Of a DNA stretch of 64,000 bases, positions 26,866 through 36,036 are shown in pieces. The position numbers and the translations under genes are program-made. The stretch's first letter is position 1, and every line of letters begins with the position of its first letter. This DNA is from CAWGMT01 sp963823675 (GTDB lineage: Bacteria > Planctomycetota > Planctomycetia > Isosphaerales > Isosphaeraceae): the NCBI GenBank assembly GCA_963823675.1, contig CAWGMT010000007.1:744001-808000 (forward strand), given 5' to 3'. The notes below the pieces were generated by a model. The model was not told where the DNA came from. It worked only from the letters and a program-made list of their open reading frames with translations, and ran no database searches.

Positions 26866-29124
26866 CTAGACATTCCTCAGGCTGGATTCGAGGGCATCCA
26901 ATTGCCTGTTGAGCTCGACGAAGTCCGCCGGCTCGATCTCGAGATGTCCGAATCGGACCCGGTAGAACGCATCCACAACGTGTTGCGGGACGCCACTGAG
27001 CATCTCGGTGGCCGACCCGCGGCTGGCCAAGAACGTGCGGGCGCGCCACGCAAATTCGCGCTGGGTTTCGGCTGGCGTCCGGTTAAGCTCATGTTCCGCG
27101 AGCAACCGCGCCATCCGTCGGTAGAAGAGAAGCCCCGCCGACATCGACGCCGGATCGAGCTGGGGCGCGCACAACCATCTCACGACCAGCCGCGCGAGCA
27201 GCAAACCCAGGTGTGCCAGCCCAGCCAGCAAGCTGCAGCCCATGAATGTCACCAGGAAGCCGCGAATGCCGATGAACGAGCTGACGTCAGCAAAGTGAAA
27301 CAGTGACTTGAACGCCTTTCTCAGCCATCCTCCCCACTTGCTGTATTGCGCTTGAGTTTCACGGAGCATCTGCCACATCGGCGTGTAAAGCAGACGGTTT
27401 TGCCGCTCGCCGTCATAGCCGACCACATAAAAAATCCAGATGTGGCGGATCACGTCGGTGAGCGGCCGGAAGTTGCCCGCGATGCCGCCGACATGCGCAA
27501 TCGACTGCTGCCGCTCGATACCCGGCGTGGGATCCAGCACGATCCAGATGGGGGTCTTTGCGGTCTCAGGCTCCAGCCCGGCGTAAGCCTCGACCCAGCT
27601 ATGTGCGTGCTTCTGCCGCACGTTCATCGTCTGCGTCAAGTCGCTAAAGTCACCCCCCTTGAAGCCGATGACGATTCGTGCGGGTATGTCGATCGATCGC
27701 AGCAAGAGGGCCAGCGCGCTGGCGAAATACTCGCAATGACCTTCCTTGCGGTTGACCAGGAAATCCTCGACCGGATCGAGAGTTCGGTCGACGACGTCCA
27801 TGCGCAAGCTGTAGGTGTACTGGCCGGAATCTCGCAGGAAAGACTCGAGCGCGTGGGCGCGGCGGGCGATCGAATCGGGATCGTCCCGCGGAATCTTGGC
27901 GACGATGGGCACCGCGATCCTCCGCAGCCGCGCCTTGAGATCGTCGGGGATCGACAGCAGGACGTCGATACGGTATTCGCTTGGACAGACCTCGTTCCGC
28001 TGATGGGCGTTCGGATCGGCGTCGGAGACAACCACGTAGTCATAGGCGCCGCCGCGCGAATCCGGGCGGTAGAGGGTGCCATCGAGCGGATTCATATGGG
28101 GAGTGAACCGACCGGAAGTGTTCATTTCCCGCACCGGACGGATGGCGAAAAGGGTGTTGGAATCGTCGGGCTCGAGCTTGATGACTTGCCGGATCTGGTG
28201 ACGCCGGTTGCCGCCGCGATCGGGGGGCATCTGGACGACCGTTGCGCTCCGTTCCGCCTGTCCCCGCCAACGGCCCTTTTCGAAGTGCGTTAGCGTGACT
28301 CCCCGCCAGAGGAGCTCGGTGTCGGGGCGGATCACCTTGCCGTCCCCATCACTCAACTCGACAGTCATGACCACCGAGTCGTTCTCGAGGATTTCGCCGA
28401 GCTGGCCGAGCTGGACTTCGCCCGTGAATCGGGTGGGGTGCCTGCCGATTGGAGTAGCCGGCTGTGCCCGTGTCGCCACTCCCCCATGACGGGGCAGAAC
28501 CAAGAAGATGACGCCGCCCACGGCCAGGGTTCCAGCAATGATCCGCAGCGCGGCGAATCCGTATGAAAGCGTGTAAAGTCCGCGGTAGGGGTCGACAGAC
28601 CTCATTTGCAGCTCCTCGCCCTGCGTTCCCGGCGAGGAGGAGAGCAGTCGGTTGGCCTCACGCTGCAAAAAGAACTGGCTCAGCACCCAGATCGCCAGCA
28701 TGCACCAGATCAAGAGCCACATCCCAATCTGATCGCTCTGACCGATGACCGCCCCGATCGCAACCTGCATGAGGGCAAGCCCAATCAAGAACCAATCGCC
28801 CGCTGCCGTCTTGGGCAAGAAGAACTGGATCAGTTGCAGATAGATGAGCCAGTGACTTGCCGCGCGGAGCATCTGCGAGTCGTCGAGCTTGTACTCGGAG
28901 TAGACCAACCCCACGCTCGCGAGGGCGGCGAGATTCGCCAGTCGCCTCGGCAAGCCCCGCCGCGGCACTCTATCGACGGTGAAGAAAGCGAGTACGGCCG
29001 CACCAGTTACGGCCAGGGGATAGAGCTTGGCTGAGGTAGAGTCTCCCACTGCGATCGTGAGCGTGACCGTGCCAACGATCATCAAGACGTAGAAGCACGC
29101 GCGGTAAAGTAGGTAGCTATTCAA
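26866..29124 (-). CDS. TgpA-like membrane transglutaminase
   Basis: 752 residues with the layout of DUF3488/TgpA proteins: several N-terminal membrane helices (residues 1-200), a periplasmic transglutaminase core, a further membrane helix (near 600) and a C-terminal DUF4129-like domain. The catalytic residues are visible: Cys in EGHCEYFASALALLLRS, His in RQKHAHSWVEAY and Asp in WIVLDPTPG. Members are essential cell-envelope enzymes in Pseudomonas and often sit next to DUF58 and MoxR genes; those are absent here. It is convergent with the DUF4062 gene, about 150 bases apart. The physiological substrate is unknown. Confidence 0.9.
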   Translation of the reverse strand: MNSYLLYRACFYVLMIVGTVTLTIAVGDSTSAKLYPLAVTGAAVLAFFTVDRVPRRGLPRRLANLAALASVGLVYSEYKLDDSQMLRAASHWLIYLQLIQFFLPKTAAGDWFLIGLALMQVAIGAVIGQSDQIGMWLLIWCMLAIWVLSQFFLQREANRLLSSSPGTQGEELQMRSVDPYRGLYTLSYGFAALRIIAGTLAVGGVIFLVLPRHGGVATRAQPATPIGRHPTRFTGEVQLGQLGEILENDSVVMTVELSDGDGKVIRPDTELLWRGVTLTHFEKGRWRGQAERSATVVQMPPDRGGNRRHQIRQVIKLEPDDSNTLFAIRPVREMNTSGRFTPHMNPLDGTLYRPDSRGGAYDYVVVSDADPNAHQRNEVCPSEYRIDVLLSIPDDLKARLRRIAVPIVAKIPRDDPDSIARRAHALESFLRDSGQYTYSLRMDVVDRTLDPVEDFLVNRKEGHCEYFASALALLLRSIDIPARIVIGFKGGDFSDLTQTMNVRQKHAHSWVEAYAGLEPETAKTPIWIVLDPTPGIERQQSIAHVGGIAGNFRPLTDVIRHIWIFYVVGYDGERQNRLLYTPMWQMLRETQAQYSKWGGWLRKAFKSLFHFADVSSFIGIRGFLVTFMGCSLLAGLAHLGLLLARLVVRWLCAPQLDPASMSAGLLFYRRMARLLAEHELNRTPAETQREFAWRARTFLASRGSATEMLSGVPQHVVDAFYRVRFGHLEIEPADFVELNRQLDALESSLRNV

Positions 29125-29532
29125 GTGAGCGACGCTCCGTCACGAGTTGAGCCTGCGCGGTTCCGGGGAAACCATACCTATTTGAACTGAACCGCTTCGC
29201 GGTCAGCAAGGACGAGCTCCCGCTCGGCTGCGGATAGCCCTGGCGTTTCACCCTCACCGTTCCAGAGGTCTGCTTAACGGGCTCGACTCGTCCTCGAAAT
29301 CGGTGGCTGGGCGACGATCCTGGCGTATGTGAGGAATGGCCTCGGCGTCGGGCTGGTCAGCGATGGTGCTTTGACCGAAGCGGATGGGCTAACCCAACGG
29401 AGACTCGACCCCGCCTCATTCTCCACCTTCGGAGCAAGGCTCATCTGCGGGAAGGCATCTGGGACCGGTTACGAGCTACATCTCTCCAATGCCAGCGTGC
29501 GAGTGGCGCCAGGTGGTGCGGCATCTAGCCTT
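29125..29532. other. gene-free stretch
   Basis: About 400 bases between the starts of the TgpA-like gene and the 3' end of the PFK-like gene. I see no supported gene, repeat or clear promoter. Confidence 0.5.
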
Positions 29533-30690
29533 CTATACCGTACTGACGTCTTTCTGCAACTGATGGAACCTCTGGCCGAACTCGATCCGCTCCGGATCGA
29601 CTGGGCCCTCGAAGTCCTGAAGGAGTACCGAGCCGTTTTGCAGGCCCAGCACGCCGCTCGGTTCACCGGGACTGATAATCGCTTCCCAGGCGGCTTCGGC
29701 AAACCGGGCCGCGAGGATCCGGTCGGCGACCGAGGGCGGTCCCCCGCGCTGGAGCTCGCCTAGCAGGCAGGCCCGGGCTTCGAGGTCGGGGAACAGACTT
29801 CCCGCCCTGCTGAAATAAACCTGTAACTCCCGAACCAGCCGCGGCGTGGCTTTGGCATCCGCCTGCTGATCCAGGGCCGGATCGAGCTCAACTCCCTCGG
29901 TGACCAGCACGATCGCGTGGCGGCGGCCGAGAAGCATTCGCCGTTCCAGCCGCTCTGCGATCCGCTGGATCATGTCCGCGGTCAACATGCCCCGTTCCGG
30001 GCTCACAACGATCTCGACCCCCGACGCGAGTGCGGCCATCCGCGCCAGCTCGCCGCTATGGCGGCCCAGGACCTCGAGCACGGTGATGCGATGCTGGCTG
30101 ATCACACGATCCGCAAAGTGTCCAACGGCCCAGGTCAGCGTGTTCACAGCCGTGTTGACGCCCAATGCCATCTCGGTCATCGGCAGGTCGTTCTCAATGG
30201 TCGCAGGGATGCCGACGACCCGCAGGTCGCTCTCGTTTGCCAGGCAGTTTGCCCCGGCCAGCGACCCATCGCCTCCGCATACGATAACTGCTTGGACTTT
30301 GAGGCTGTCGAGCAGGTCGATCACCTGCCGGCGGACCGCCGGATCGTGGAAATCCCGGCACCGCGACGCGCCCAAGATGATACCGCCCCGGCCCAGCAGG
30401 CCGCTAACCGACGCGTGGTCAAGACGAACCAGATCCGAAGATGAATCTCCGAAGCCGAGCAAACCGTCGTGAGTATCGATCCTGCTCTTGAGCGTTGCAA
30501 GCGTCGTCTCACCCGATTCAAGCCGCCGCGCCGTCCGCACGAGCCCGGCGAAGCCATCCTTGGCGCCGAGTACCAGGGCACCATGGCGGTTCAAACCCAG
30601 CCGGACCAGGTGCCGCAGGAAAGCGTTCATACCGGGCGATCCGCCCCCGCTGAAAAGGATCGCCGCTCGGTCGGGCCAGGACGCGGTCAT
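29533..30690 (-). CDS. PFK-family protein with altered catalytic motif
   Basis: 385 residues with the full 6-phosphofructokinase fold: the N-terminal loop GGGSPGMNAFLR, ATP-type GGDGS (near 140), GIPATIENDLPMTEMALGVN, VLEVLGRHSGELA, and the C-terminal LGELQRGGPPSVADRILAAR. In canonical enzymes the loop is PKTIDNDI, where the first Asp is the catalytic base. Here it is Glu and the Lys is Ala. The start is ATG 30690, preceded by GGAGGAG. It may be a phosphofructokinase with unusual kinetics, a kinase for another sugar phosphate, or a regulatory relative. Its first 100 residues match the small gene at 24641. No other glycolytic gene is adjacent. Confidence 0.8.
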   Translation of the reverse strand: MTASWPDRAAILFSGGGSPGMNAFLRHLVRLGLNRHGALVLGAKDGFAGLVRTARRLESGETTLATLKSRIDTHDGLLGFGDSSSDLVRLDHASVSGLLGRGGIILGASRCRDFHDPAVRRQVIDLLDSLKVQAVIVCGGDGSLAGANCLANESDLRVVGIPATIENDLPMTEMALGVNTAVNTLTWAVGHFADRVISQHRITVLEVLGRHSGELARMAALASGVEIVVSPERGMLTADMIQRIAERLERRMLLGRRHAIVLVTEGVELDPALDQQADAKATPRLVRELQVYFSRAGSLFPDLEARACLLGELQRGGPPSVADRILAARFAEAAWEAIISPGEPSGVLGLQNGSVLLQDFEGPVDPERIEFGQRFHQLQKDVSTV

Positions 30691-30902
30691 CACGAATGAT
30701 CTCCTCCAGGTTCCAGGGGCGAGGTCACGGCGAGCCGAGAGTACACATCTCAAGACCGGCCACGCTGGCCCTCAATCGAATATAGTGGCATTGTCAAGAA
30801 GATTCAAGCGTATTTTTCATGATACGGCGGCCGGCGTGGATCAGGCCGGCACGATCCGAGACGAGGATCTGCGCAGAAATCAGTGACCGGAAGAGTCGTC
30901 GT

Positions 30903-30936
30903 TCGCTCCGCGAAAGAAAGGCCTTTCGCGGAGCGA
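30903..30936. repeat. perfect 14-bp palindrome, intergenic
   Basis: Arms TCGCTCCGCGAAAG (30903-30916) and CTTTCGCGGAGCGA (30923-30936) are perfect inverted copies around a 6-base centre, followed by GGCGACATTTT. Related hairpins occur at 59340 and 60564. The stretch 30691-31603 has no gene; apart from this element and the heptamer array I see nothing in it. Confidence 0.8.
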
Positions 30937-31383
30937 AAGGCGACATTTTGTTGCGCTTCGAGGTCGCGTTTGTTGTGCGCGGGTCTTCTGACCCCGCACG
31001 AGTTCCCGACCGAAGGTCTCCTTACTTCGAAGTGTGCCCTGAGAGCGCAAATGCCTTTGGAGCCAGGGCCTATGACGAGCTCGGGAGACCATCGGTCGGG
31101 ATCCCGGCGGGGTCGTGAGACCCGCGCCGAACACTCGGCGGCCTGCCGCCTTCATCAATCGAAACCGGACGAACCCCAAACCCAGTCAAGACCAACTTTT
31201 CACCGCGCCAGCCTCGCCCTCCCGAAATTGTGCAAGGCGCTTGAGATGGCGGGGAAGGCCTGAACGCTTTTGAGCGTTCGCTCCCAACCACCCAGCGCGT
31301 CTCAAGAACCTGGCCTCGTTGCTCCAGGCCAGCAACCAGCCAATCGAGGACGAACTACGAACGCTGGCGAACGACAACGAACT

Positions 31384-31600
31384 GGCAATTGACAACCGGC
31401 AACGAACAACTGACAACTGACAACGGGCAACGAACAACTGACAACCGACAACCGACAACTGACAACTGACAACCGACAACCGACAACTGACAACCGACAA
31501 CCGACAACCGACAACCGACAACCGACAACTGACAACCGACAACCGACAACTGACAACCGACAACCGACAACTGACAACGGACAAAGGACAAAGGACAAAA
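31384..31600 (+). repeat. heptamer array (CAACCGA/CAACTGA) ending in the argG ribosome site
   Basis: About thirty 7-base units, mostly CAACCGA and CAACTGA, often in a 21-base higher order of two CCG types and one CTG type. The last units drift to GACAACG, GACAAAG, GACAAAG and GACAAAA. The AAGGA at 31591-31595 formed by these units is the best Shine-Dalgarno for argG, 8 bases before its GTG. A similar short array occurs at 55162. Confidence 0.9.
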
Positions 31601-31603
31601 TCC

Positions 31604-32875
31604 GTGCCCAGAGACAAAGTCGTGCTCGCCTACAGCGGCGGCCTCGATACATCCGTGGCGGTCAAGTGGATCAACGAAACCTACAACATGGACGTGATCG
31701 CCTATACTTGCGACCTGGGACAGGGGCAGGATATCGACGCGATCCGCCAGAAGGCGCTCCGGACCGGGGCGATCGACGCCATCGCCGAGGACGCGCGGAA
31801 CCTGTTCGTCGACTATTTCGTGTTTCCCTCGCTGGCGGCCGGGGCGCTTTACGAAGGTAAGTACCCGCTGGCGACCGCGCTGGGACGTCCGCTGATTGCG
31901 CAGCTCATGGTGCGCGTCGCGCGCGACCATGGCGCCGCGGCGGTCGCGCACGGGTGCACCGGCAAAGGGAACGACCAGGTACGGTTCGACGTGACATTCC
32001 AGACGCTCGCGCCCGATCTGAAGATCATCGCACCGGTGCGGGAATGGAAGTGGACGCGCACCCAGGAGCTCGAGTTCGCCGCCCTTCACGGCATCGAGGT
32101 TGAGGCGACCAGGAAGTCCATTTTCAGCACCGACCAGAACCTCTGGGGCCGTTCAATCGAGGCCGGAATTCTGGAAGACCCGTGGGTCGAGCCGCCCCCC
32201 GAGACGTTTCAGTGGACGACCGATCCGCTCTTGGCACCCGATGAGCCTGAGGAACTGGAGATCCGCTTCGAGCGCGGGCGGCCGGTGGCGATCGGCGGCC
32301 GGGACCTCGATGGCGTCGAACTGATCGACACCGTCAGCCAGATCGCGGGCAAGCATGGCGTGGGGCGGATCGACCACATCGAGAATCGCTTGGTCGGCAT
32401 CAAATCCCGCGAGATCTACGAGGCGCCCGCGGCGGTCGTGCTGCACGAGGCCCATCGCGAGCTCGAGTTCCTGACGCTGTCGAAGGAAGCGCACCGATTC
32501 AAGACCACGGTCAGCCAGGCATATGCCGACCTGATCTACAACGGGCTCTGGTTCAGCCAGCTTCATCAGGACCTGATGGCCTTCACGGTCTCGAACCAGC
32601 AGTACGTCACGGGCACGGTCCGGATCAAGCTCTACAAGGGCCATGCCCAGGTTGTGGGCCGCAAGAGCGAGCACAGCCTTTACCGGCACGAGCTGGCGAC
32701 CTACGAAGCGGGCGACCAGTACGACGCTTCGGCGGCGCTCGGGTTCATCAAGATCCACGGACTGGGACAGACGACCCAGGCCAAGCACCAGCTCTTGAAA
32801 GGCCCCGCCGGCCACCGGCTCGAGCTGCCCAGCATCATCCCGCCGTCGCGGCCGGACGAGCCGGGCTCGGGGTGA
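31604..32875 (+). CDS. argG: argininosuccinate synthase
   Basis: It joins citrulline and aspartate with ATP to give argininosuccinate in arginine synthesis. The 423-residue product has the PP-loop VVLAYSGGLDTSVAVKWI, AHGCTGKGNDQVRF, and TDQNLWGRSIEAG, all classical ArgG motifs, at normal length. The start is GTG 31604, which puts the family's N-terminal strand two residues in; the ribosome site is built from the end of a heptamer repeat array. No other arg gene is adjacent. Confidence 0.97.
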   Translation: MPRDKVVLAYSGGLDTSVAVKWINETYNMDVIAYTCDLGQGQDIDAIRQKALRTGAIDAIAEDARNLFVDYFVFPSLAAGALYEGKYPLATALGRPLIAQLMVRVARDHGAAAVAHGCTGKGNDQVRFDVTFQTLAPDLKIIAPVREWKWTRTQELEFAALHGIEVEATRKSIFSTDQNLWGRSIEAGILEDPWVEPPPETFQWTTDPLLAPDEPEELEIRFERGRPVAIGGRDLDGVELIDTVSQIAGKHGVGRIDHIENRLVGIKSREIYEAPAAVVLHEAHRELEFLTLSKEAHRFKTTVSQAYADLIYNGLWFSQLHQDLMAFTVSNQQYVTGTVRIKLYKGHAQVVGRKSEHSLYRHELATYEAGDQYDASAALGFIKIHGLGQTTQAKHQLLKGPAGHRLELPSIIPPSRPDEPGSG

Positions 32876-32900
32876 TGGCGGCTTCCCAGTTCGTTTTCGT

Positions 32901-33527
32901 TCACGCAGACCGCGGCAGGCGTAGCACCTGCGACCGGCACTGCTCGAAGACAAAATGGATTGCGGCGCAGAGTTCTTCGAGGTGCGTCAAGGCGAAGCCT
33001 CGTGTGTCCTTGGTAAAGGTGGCGCCATCCAGCGTGCCGATTTCCCAGAATCGACCGTTGGTCGTGATGCCGTACAGCGTCAGCTCAGCGAGATTGTGCA
33101 GCTTCTGCGCGGCGAGCATGGCCGCCAGGCACTGGGCCCACCCACGCAGGAGGAAGTCGTCGCGTTTCGCCTCGACGACGATCAGATAGGGCAGCTCCAC
33201 GACCCAGCGCCCAAGCAGGGACTTGCGGGCGATCAAGTAATCGGGCGTGCCCGACAGGTCGGCATCGTAGTTGAGGAGGATGTGACTCCACAGCATCAGC
33301 TCGGCCGTGTAGGCTTTCCACACGTCGTGCAGCACCGGGTGAATCAGGTATTCGCAGACGGCCCACTCCGAACTGTTGTAAGCCGCGAATTTTTCGGCGA
33401 ATGCCAGTTGCTGACGCAGCATCTCAGAGGGCGGGAGTTCGAGCGGAATGACGAAATCGGTGTCTTGCAACGTGATCTGATAAGCGCGGGCCACTTCTCT
33501 AATCGAGGAATAGTTGGCAAACGGCAT
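32901..33527 (-). CDS. PD-(D/E)XK nuclease-like protein
   Basis: 208 residues from ATG 33527, with GAAAGGAAA upstream; the frame runs 30 bases further up without support. The core has GTPDYLIARKSLLGRWVVEL, then PYLIVVEAKRDDF: Asp, then E-x-K, the layout of PD-(D/E)XK nuclease folds. Such standalone proteins, predicted to be restriction-endonuclease-like, are common in cyanobacteria and planctomycetes and are not proven nucleases. It is convergent with argG at 25 bases. No methyltransferase partner is nearby. Confidence 0.7.
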   Translation of the reverse strand: MPFANYSSIREVARAYQITLQDTDFVIPLELPPSEMLRQQLAFAEKFAAYNSSEWAVCEYLIHPVLHDVWKAYTAELMLWSHILLNYDADLSGTPDYLIARKSLLGRWVVELPYLIVVEAKRDDFLLRGWAQCLAAMLAAQKLHNLAELTLYGITTNGRFWEIGTLDGATFTKDTRGFALTHLEELCAAIHFVFEQCRSQVLRLPRSA

Positions 33528-34082
33528 GAGGGATTTCCTTTCAGCGGGCTCGCTCAAGGCGTCTTCACGTCATGCTACCAAGTCCGTGGGTTGGCGGCAA
33601 ATTCGCCAGAGCGACGCCGTGCTGCCAGTGGAGCAGACTCTCGCGAATCGCGAATTGTTCTCGTGACCCGCTCCTGGACTCAGTCCACCGAGAGGAACTG
33701 AAAACGCGCACTTATAACGCGAGCCTGCGATTGACCAAGCTCCGAAGGCTTTTTTTGGGTCCCGCGTGTGCTTCGGCCAAGCCCGACCGCGGCGGTCAGC
33801 CGCCGCGTTTGATCCGGCCTGGCTTTTCTGCCGCATCATACCCGCGCTCTGCCGACCGCCAATACCAACGCCCCCGGGCAACAACCGCCAACAAGGCTCA
33901 ACGCTGTTCACGTCCCGCGCCCTGGAGTAAGATGAAAGCATGGCGACGCGCGAGTTCCTGGACGTCGATCCACGGAAACTTCACCTTCCGACGAGTCGGT
34001 TGTCCGGGGCCGACCCCGTCAAGCTTCAACGGACTCTCTCGCGTCCGGTCCGCCTCCTACCCACGATTGGGGATAGAATTCC
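33528..34082. other. gene-free stretch
   Basis: About 550 bases. Open frames exist on both strands, but none has a ribosome site, family-like sequence or plausible composition. Nothing else recognised. Confidence 0.5.
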
Positions 34083-34301
34083 ATGACCAACTGCGAGCTC
34101 AAACACGAAGCTCTCCGAGCGCTTTCGGAGCTGATCGAGCACTGCCCGGACGTGCGACTCGGCCAGTTGATCGTAAACCTCTCTTGCATCGCGCGTGGGC
34201 CGACTCCCGAAGCGGTGTGGGACATGGAGGATGACGAGTTGCTCGCTGCCGCGAAGAGCCATCTCGAAGACTACCAGCGTCGTCACGCCGACGTCGCCTA
34301 A
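34083..34301 (+). CDS. small conserved planctomycete protein
   Basis: 72 residues, function unknown. The sequence (MTNCELKHEALRALSELIEH; VRLGQLIVNLSCIARGPTPE; VWDMEDDELLAAAKSHLEDY) is acidic, helical and complete. It matches a short family I recall as frequent in planctomycete genomes. It stands alone with about 300-550 gene-free bases on each side. Confidence 0.7.
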   Translation: MTNCELKHEALRALSELIEHCPDVRLGQLIVNLSCIARGPTPEAVWDMEDDELLAAAKSHLEDYQRRHADVA

Positions 34302-34647
34302 CGATCCGTTCCGCGCAGCGGTGGTTGTCAAACGCGCATTCAGGCCTCGTCGAGCCGTCTCCATCCGGGGCGGGCGCATTCATTTCGACGCAGACCATGA
34401 CACGGACGTCCGGAGATTCGGAAGCTCAAGCGGCGCTTTGACAAACGGACGCCGTTTGGTAGCATGTTGTTTTTGCCCGGGACCGTCTTGACAACGGTCA
34501 ATCGTTTGACCCGGCAGTGCGGGCACGGTAGGAATGTTGGGTTCGGCCGGCCGGCGTGGTGCGATCTTGGGCTTTCGACCGTGTTCCAGGGCCCGACGTC
34601 CATTGCTCGCTGCCGGCGCAATGAGGTGGTGAGGGAGACCAGTCAGT
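34302..34647. other. gene-free stretch upstream of the TPR/alpha-CTD gene
   Basis: About 350 bases with no supported gene. It should hold the promoter of the downstream gene, but no convincing -35/-10 pair was picked out. Confidence 0.4.
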
Positions 34648-35988
34648 ATGGCCGAGATGATGACCACCGACGTTCGAGCGATCATGGATCGCAGTCCGTT
34701 CGACGTCGCCGCGGTGGCGGACTTGCGCGAAGTGCTCAACCGCGATCCGTCCCGCTATCGCACGCTGCGCGACGCCGTGGCGACGATCAAGGATCGCGAG
34801 CGAAAAGAGAAGGACAGCAAACCCGAGAGCAATCTCCGGCTGGGAGTCGGCGAGGTGCTTTTAGGTCGCTATGAGCTGGGACTCGATTACCTCAAGCGGG
34901 CCGGCGACGTCGGCATGGCGCACTATTTCCGGGGAATCGCCCTGGAGAACCAGCAGAAATTCGACCAGGCCGCCGCCGCATTCGCCCAGGCCGCGAAGGC
35001 CGGCTTCGACGCCAAGAACTCGGAGCTGCACCGGGCCGGAGCGCTCCGCCGCGCCGGTCACGCCGACGAAGCGAAGAAGATCCTCGCCGGGCTCGCCAAG
35101 CAAAGCGGTTCCACGGCCGAATTTCATTTTCAGCAAGGATGTCTGCTCGCCGCCGCCGGCGAGTTGATCCATGCATCGGCCGAATTCGAGACGGCCCTCG
35201 GTATCGACAAGGACCACAACGGCGCGCTCTTCGAGCTGGCGTATATCAACGATCTCTACGGCAATGACGACCTGGCGCTCGAATACTACCGGCGCTGCAC
35301 CGATCGGCCCCCTGTCCCCCTGGCGGCGTGGATCAACCTTGGCGTCCTCTACGAAGACGAGATGCGATTCCGCGACGCCGAGCAGTGCTATCGCCAGGTG
35401 CTCGCTCACGACCCGGACCACCCGCGGGCCCGGCTTTTCTTCAAGGATTGCCAGGCGAGCAAGGGGATGTTCTACGACGAGGAAGCCGAGCGCGGCTACA
35501 CCGTGCTCAAGCAGCTCCACGAGATTCCGGTCACCGATTTCGAGCTGTCGGTCAGGAGTCGCAACTGCCTGCGGAAGATGAATATCCGCACGCTGGGCGA
35601 CCTGACTCGTACGACCGAGGCCGCGCTCCTCTCCAGCAAGAATTTCGGCGAGACCTCCCTGTCCGAGATCAAGGAGATGATGCAGGCCAAGGGACTGCGC
35701 CTGGGCATGTCGCTGGAAGGAAACGAACGCGCCGGGCACGATCATCGCGTCGAGCCGCCCCAGGAGGTCCCACCCGAGGTCCAGGCCCTGCTCAACAAGC
35801 CGATCGGCGACCTCAATCTCTCGGTCCGCGCCCGCAAGTGCATGAGCAAGCTCAACATCCAGTCAGTGGGCGATTTGTGCAAACACACCGGCGACGAGCT
35901 GCTCGAGTGCAAGAACTTCGGCGTGACCTCGCTCAACGAGGTCAGGGAAAAGCTGACTTCGCTCGATCTGAAGCTCAAGAACGATTAA
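34648..35988 (+). CDS. TPR protein with two RNA polymerase alpha-CTD-like domains
   Basis: 446 residues. The first 290 are TPR-like (AHYFRGIALENQQKFDQAAA; ALFELAYINDLYGNDDLALE; AAWINLGVLYEDEMRFRDAE). Two C-terminal helix-hairpin-helix domains follow, each like the alpha-subunit CTD: ELSVRSRNCLRKMNIRTLGD with KNFGETSLSEIKEM, about 295-352, and NLSVRARKCMSKLNIQSVGD with KNFGVTSLNEVREK, about 388-445. The alpha-CTD binds UP-element DNA and activators. A free protein with two of them could bind DNA or compete with RNA polymerase. The family appears conserved in planctomycetes. It lies just upstream of tgt, about 50 bases away on the same strand. Confidence 0.85.
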   Translation: MAEMMTTDVRAIMDRSPFDVAAVADLREVLNRDPSRYRTLRDAVATIKDRERKEKDSKPESNLRLGVGEVLLGRYELGLDYLKRAGDVGMAHYFRGIALENQQKFDQAAAAFAQAAKAGFDAKNSELHRAGALRRAGHADEAKKILAGLAKQSGSTAEFHFQQGCLLAAAGELIHASAEFETALGIDKDHNGALFELAYINDLYGNDDLALEYYRRCTDRPPVPLAAWINLGVLYEDEMRFRDAEQCYRQVLAHDPDHPRARLFFKDCQASKGMFYDEEAERGYTVLKQLHEIPVTDFELSVRSRNCLRKMNIRTLGDLTRTTEAALLSSKNFGETSLSEIKEMMQAKGLRLGMSLEGNERAGHDHRVEPPQEVPPEVQALLNKPIGDLNLSVRARKCMSKLNIQSVGDLCKHTGDELLECKNFGVTSLNEVREKLTSLDLKLKND

Positions 35989-36036
35989 CAACTGAACACG
36001 CACACTGACTTACAGCCGTGCGCATCGGTCCGATTC

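Noticed and set aside
27346..28293. 315-codon plus-strand frame within the TgpA-like gene
   Set aside because: It is antisense to a complete transglutaminase domain with catalytic residues and has no motif of its own.
29329..29763. 144-codon plus-strand frame at the 3' end of the PFK-like gene
   Set aside because: It overlaps the conserved C-terminus of the PFK-family protein in antisense and has no recognisable sequence.
31384..31600. CRISPR-like array
   Set aside because: The 7-base units are continuous with no unique spacers, and no cas genes are present. It is a simple tandem repeat.
33570..33941. 123-codon minus-strand frame in the gap after the PD-(D/E)XK gene
   Set aside because: The composition is random for this GC content, with no ribosome site and no family resemblance.
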